Shown piece after piece: positions 61,565-64,000 of a stretch of 64,000 nucleotides of DNA. Numbering within the stretch: the stretch's first letter is position 1; every line of letters starts with the position of its first letter. The stretch is from positions 1,376,361 through 1,440,360 of the forward strand of contig NZ_JAIFZO010000002.1 in assembly GCF_026341275.1 (NCBI RefSeq). The letters are read 5' to 3'. The translations under genes were made by a program, and so were the position numbers. The DNA comes from Streptomyces ortus (GTDB lineage: Bacteria; Actinomycetota; Actinomycetes; Streptomycetales; Streptomycetaceae). The notes beneath the pieces are model-generated. The model did not search any database. It was not told where the DNA came from and worked only from the letters and a program-made list of their open reading frames with translations.

Positions 61565-62370
61565 GACTTCTTGGCCTTTGCGGTCCGGGCGGCGACCCAC
61601 ACGGCGACGGCGATCAGCCCGCCGAGACCGAAGATCCAGCCGAAGAGACCTTCACTGACCGGCCCGAGGCCGCCCAGCGCCAGGCCACCGGGGCTCTCCG
61701 ATTCATCGCCGTTGACCGCGTCGAGGTACGCGATGATGTCCTTCTTGTTCTTCTCCGTCAGCGTGGTGTCGGGGAAGGACGGCATGTTCTGCGGGCCGGT
61801 CTGCATGGCCTCGTAGAGGTGCTTCGGGTCGACACCCTCCAGCGTCGGGGCGTACTTGCCGTTGGTCAGCGCACCGCCCTTGCCGGTGAAGTTGTGGCAC
61901 TGCGCGCAGTTCGTACGGAAGAGCTCCCCGCCCTCGGCGATGTCCGCGCCTTCGGGGTTGTACTGCTCCTCGGTCGGCACGTTCGGACCGGCGCCCAGCG
62001 AGGCGACGAACGCCGCGAGCTGGTCGATCTCCGCCTGCGTGTAGATGACCTTCTTCTTCGGAACCTGCGCGCCAGGCTGCTGGGCGGGCATGCGGCCGGT
62101 GCCGACCTGGAAGTCGACGGCGGCGGCGCCCACGCCGACCAGGCTGGGACCGTCGGTCGAGCCCTCACCGCCGGTGCCGTGGCAGCTGGCGCAGCCGACG
62201 GCGTAGAGCTTCTTGCCCTCGTCGATGGCGAGGGACTGGGCGGATGTGTCGGCCTGTGCCTTGTCCGCGGGCGCGAACGCGGTGTACAGCCCCCCGGTGG
62301 CCGCCAGCGCGAGGAGTAGGACGACGACCGCCGCCAGCGGATGGCGTCGTCGTGCGGAGAGCTTTTTCAC
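61561..62370 (-). CDS. qcrC: cytochrome bc1 complex diheme cytochrome c subunit
   Basis: A 269-residue membrane-anchored diheme cytochrome c. Heme motifs CASCHGTGGEG and CAQCHNFTGKGG mark two c-type domains; an N-terminal helix (about 11-30) and a C-terminal helix (GWIFGLGGLIAVAVWVAARTA) anchor it. In actinobacteria it replaces a soluble cytochrome c and passes electrons straight to oxidase subunit II. GTG at 62370. Confidence 0.95.
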   Translation of the reverse strand: MKKLSARRRHPLAAVVVLLLALAATGGLYTAFAPADKAQADTSAQSLAIDEGKKLYAVGCASCHGTGGEGSTDGPSLVGVGAAAVDFQVGTGRMPAQQPGAQVPKKKVIYTQAEIDQLAAFVASLGAGPNVPTEEQYNPEGADIAEGGELFRTNCAQCHNFTGKGGALTNGKYAPTLEGVDPKHLYEAMQTGPQNMPSFPDTTLTEKNKKDIIAYLDAVNGDESESPGGLALGGLGPVSEGLFGWIFGLGGLIAVAVWVAARTAKAKKS

Positions 62371-62435
62371 GGATTACCCCGGTGTCAGGATCTTCAGCGT
62401 CGGTGCTTCTGGAATGTACGCGGGAACTGGCCCGG

Positions 62436-63056
62436 CTACTTGATCATGTAGATCGTGGCGAAGAGGCCGATCCAGACGACATCGACGAAGTGCCAGTAGT
62501 AGGACACGACGATGGCGGCGGTCGCCTGTTCGTGCGTGAACCTGCGGGCCGCGTAGGTGCGCCCGAGGACCAGCAGGAAGGCGATGAGACCACCCGTCAC
62601 GTGCAGGCCGTGGAAGCCGGTGGTCAGGTAGAACACCGAGCCGTACGGGTCGGACGAGAGCGAGAGGCCCTCGTGCTTGACCAGCTCGGTGTACTCGTAC
62701 ACCTGGCCGCCGATGAAGATCGCACCCATCACGAAGGTGACGATGAACCACATCCGGAGCTTCTTCACGTCCCCACGCTCGGCCGCGAACACGCCGAGCT
62801 GGCAAGTGAGGGAGGAGAGCACCAGGATCGTGGTGTTGGTCGCCGAGAACGGGAAGTTCAGGGCGGACGCCATCTCCTTCCAGTGGTCGGGACCGGTCAC
62901 CGATCGGAGGGTGAAGTACATCGCGAAGAGGGCCGCGAAGAACATCAGCTCGGAACTCAGCCAGATGATGGTTCCGACGCTGGTGAGGTTCGGCCGATTG
63001 ACCGACGGGTGCGCGTGCCCGGTATCTACTGTCGTTGCTGTCGCCACGACCGACAT
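62436..63056 (-). CDS. ctaE: aa3-type cytochrome c oxidase subunit III
   Basis: A 206-residue subunit with five helices, typical of actinobacterial Cta[60 protein letters not shown] and [24 protein letters not shown]. First gene of the ctaE-qcrC-qcrA-qcrB operon, 65 bp before qcrC. The catalytic subunits ctaC/ctaD are not in the window. ATG at 63056 used; GTG three codons later is possible. Confidence 0.95.
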   Translation of the reverse strand: MSVVATATTVDTGHAHPSVNRPNLTSVGTIIWLSSELMFFAALFAMYFTLRSVTGPDHWKEMASALNFPFSATNTTILVLSSLTCQLGVFAAERGDVKKLRMWFIVTFVMGAIFIGGQVYEYTELVKHEGLSLSSDPYGSVFYLTTGFHGLHVTGGLIAFLLVLGRTYAARRFTHEQATAAIVVSYYWHFVDVVWIGLFATIYMIK

Positions 63057-63266
63057 TATGTCGGTCGCTTATCCCGCCCTCACCTCGGGGGGTGCCGTTC
63101 GGGGTGTCTGTGGGGTGTGTCCAGCCCATATGGCCCATCGAAGCCCTGTCCGAACCGGTGTTGACGACGTGATCGAGGGAGTAGCATCCGCGCATCGGAC
63201 CCTGTCCGTCTCTGTATCTGAAGTCTGTACGGCATGTCCCCACGACGCTGACGTCCCGGAGGAAGA

Positions 63267-63668
63267 ATGCAGCCGACCGCAACGGTGCTGGTCTACAGCG
63301 ACGACTCCAACACCCGCGAACAGGTGCGGCTCGCCACGGGGCGCAGGCCCGCCACCGACGTCCCCCAGGTGGAGTTCATCGAGTGCGCGACCCCCGCGGC
63401 GGTCATCGCGGAACTCGACCGCGGTGGCATCGACGTGTGCGTGCTGGACGGCGAGGCCGTTCCGGCGGGCGGGATGGGCATCTGCCGGCAGATCAAGGAC
63501 GAGATCTTCAACTGTCCTCCGGTGCTGTTGCTGATCGGCCGGCCCCAGGACGCGTGGCTCGCCACGTGGAGCCGGGCCGAGGCGGCGGTGACCCTGCCGG
63601 TCGAGCCGGTGGAGTTCGCGGCCGCGCTGGCGGGGCTGCTCCGCAGCAGGGCCGCCCTGAGCGCGTAG
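63267..63668 (+). CDS. atypical receiver-domain protein
   Basis: A 133-residue single-domain protein with a CheY-like outline. VLVYSDDSN has the acidic pair, and VCVLDGEAV the phosphoacceptor Asp near residue 60. The conserved Lys before the last helix is replaced (AAVTLPVEPVEF), and the Thr/Ser after strand 4 is unclear (VLLLIGRPQDAWL). There is no output domain. It may be a phosphorylation-independent receiver. ATG at 63267 with GGAGGA upstream; divergent from ctaE. Confidence 0.85.
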   Translation: MQPTATVLVYSDDSNTREQVRLATGRRPATDVPQVEFIECATPAAVIAELDRGGIDVCVLDGEAVPAGGMGICRQIKDEIFNCPPVLLLIGRPQDAWLATWSRAEAAVTLPVEPVEFAAALAGLLRSRAALSA

Positions 63669-63720
63669 GCGCCGTCTCGGAGGGCGTGGCGGGGCGGCTG
63701 CGGGCCCGTCGTGGTTGGTC

Positions 63721-63776
63721 GCGCAGTTCCCCGCGCCCCTGAAGGCAAAAAATTGCGCCGTTCCCCGCGCCCCTGA
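63721..63776. repeat. two copies of the dispersed palindromic repeat
   Basis: Minus-orientation copies at 63721-63743 and 63753-63776 between the convergent receiver-like and L,D-transpeptidase genes, followed by a GGGCGGGCCCCTG-type duplication at 63778-63802. Confidence 0.8.
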
Positions 63777-63812
63777 GGGCGGGCCCCTGAAGGCGGGCCC
63801 CTGCGGGCCGCC

Positions 63813-64000
63813 CTATGCCGGTTCCGGGGTGAGTCTCAGGCGGGACTCCGGGGACGGGCCTTCCGGGGTGCCGGCGGTGAGGGCGCTGCCCTTGCGCCAG
63901 TTCTTCCAGGTGAGGTTCCAGTCCCCGAAACCGTTGCCGAACGGGTCCATCATGTCGCCGTACGAGTTGACGACCTTGACGATGTCGCCGGCGCGGAACG
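63813..64000 (-). CDS. L,D-transpeptidase, C-terminal end (truncated by the window edge)
   Basis: An open frame runs in from the right edge on the minus strand and ends at TAG (63815-63813). The visible 62 residues include FRAGDIVKVVNSYGDMMDPFGNGFGDWNLTWKNWRKGSAL. This is the C-terminal subdomain of Streptomyces/mycobacterial L,D-transpeptidases, which form 3-3 crosslinks in peptidoglycan. The catalytic Cys domain lies outside the window. Confidence 0.75.
   Translation of the reverse strand, partial: FRAGDIVKVVNSYGDMMDPFGNGFGDWNLTWKNWRKGSALTAGTPEGPSPESRLRLTPEPA

Overview
The window is high-GC (about 70 percent or more) actinobacterial chromosome, almost certainly Streptomyces: GTG and occasional TTG starts, strong G/C third-position bias, Streptomyces-type families (SAV_6107-like HEPN protein, DUF3040, DUF5304, YhgE/Pip, MacRS) and the gene order I remember for the thiE-pfkA-glkA-qcr stretch of S. 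coelicolor. It is mainly core chromosome, with little sign of an island. Many genes also keep the order of the M. tuberculosis Rv2172c-Rv2196 block (PknL, Rv2175c, class II DAHP synthase, PlsC-like acyltransferase, ArsA-like ATPase, SRPBCC protein, FadD15, PimB', NlpC/P60 protein, TrpD, CtaE, QcrC-A-B). This comes from memory and was not aligned.

Layout. 0-5.4 kb: end of a beta-carbonic anhydrase, then an overlapping MoxR / DUF58 / TgpA-transglutaminase operon. 5.5-12 kb: DUF3040 protein, methyltransferase, a G/C repeat tract, a HEPN protein, then a degenerate ABC ATPase / YhgE-Pip / TetR operon with a palindromic operator in front. 12-19.7 kb: DUF4126 membrane protein behind a MacR-like box, a CrtI-like oxidoreductase, a membrane protein with a Q/Y/G-rich tail, metF, thiE, an Rv2175c-type DNA-binding protein and a ferredoxin reductase. 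19.7-24.2 kb: TPP riboswitch and thiO-thiS-thiG, then a PASTA Ser/Thr kinase. 24.2-31.7 kb: endonuclease IV, a sulfite-oxidase-like protein, bacterioferritin and its ferredoxin (iron box), class II DAHP synthase divergent from an attenuator-controlled fused anthranilate synthase, and phosphofructokinase. 31.8-46.7 kb: MacR/MacS two-component system, lipid and envelope genes (PlsC, esterase, FadD, PimB-like and GT87 glycosyltransferases), glucokinase, ArsA-like ATPase and SRPBCC protein. 46.8-55.7 kb: divergent NAD(P)-binding protein / LysR pair, DUF3253 protein, metallopeptidase lipoprotein, two NlpC/P60 hydrolases, NYN ribonuclease-like protein, rhomboid protease and a stand-alone Lrp ligand domain. 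55.8-64 kb: class V aminotransferase behind a SAM-IV riboswitch and a six-codon ORF, trpD, qcrB-qcrA-qcrC and ctaE (respiratory III-IV supercomplex), a receiver-like protein and the end of an L,D-transpeptidase.

The most informative signals are regulatory RNAs and operators: a trp attenuator with WWW leader peptide, a TPP riboswitch, a SAM-IV riboswitch followed by a tiny ORF, an IdeR/DmdR iron box, a MacR-like box, a Crp-like box, a TetR operator and several probable leaderless promoters. A dispersed palindromic repeat (core GGGGCGCGGGGAACTGCGC) sits between genes at six loci, often where a terminator is expected. I found no rRNA, tRNA, CRISPR array, insertion sequence or prophage. No obviously new multi-gene system is visible. 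The best candidates for new biology are the degenerate ABC ATPase/YhgE unit, the SAM-IV/uORF arrangement, the tandem repeat upstream of bacterioferritin, and the hexapeptide-expanded NAD(P)-binding protein.
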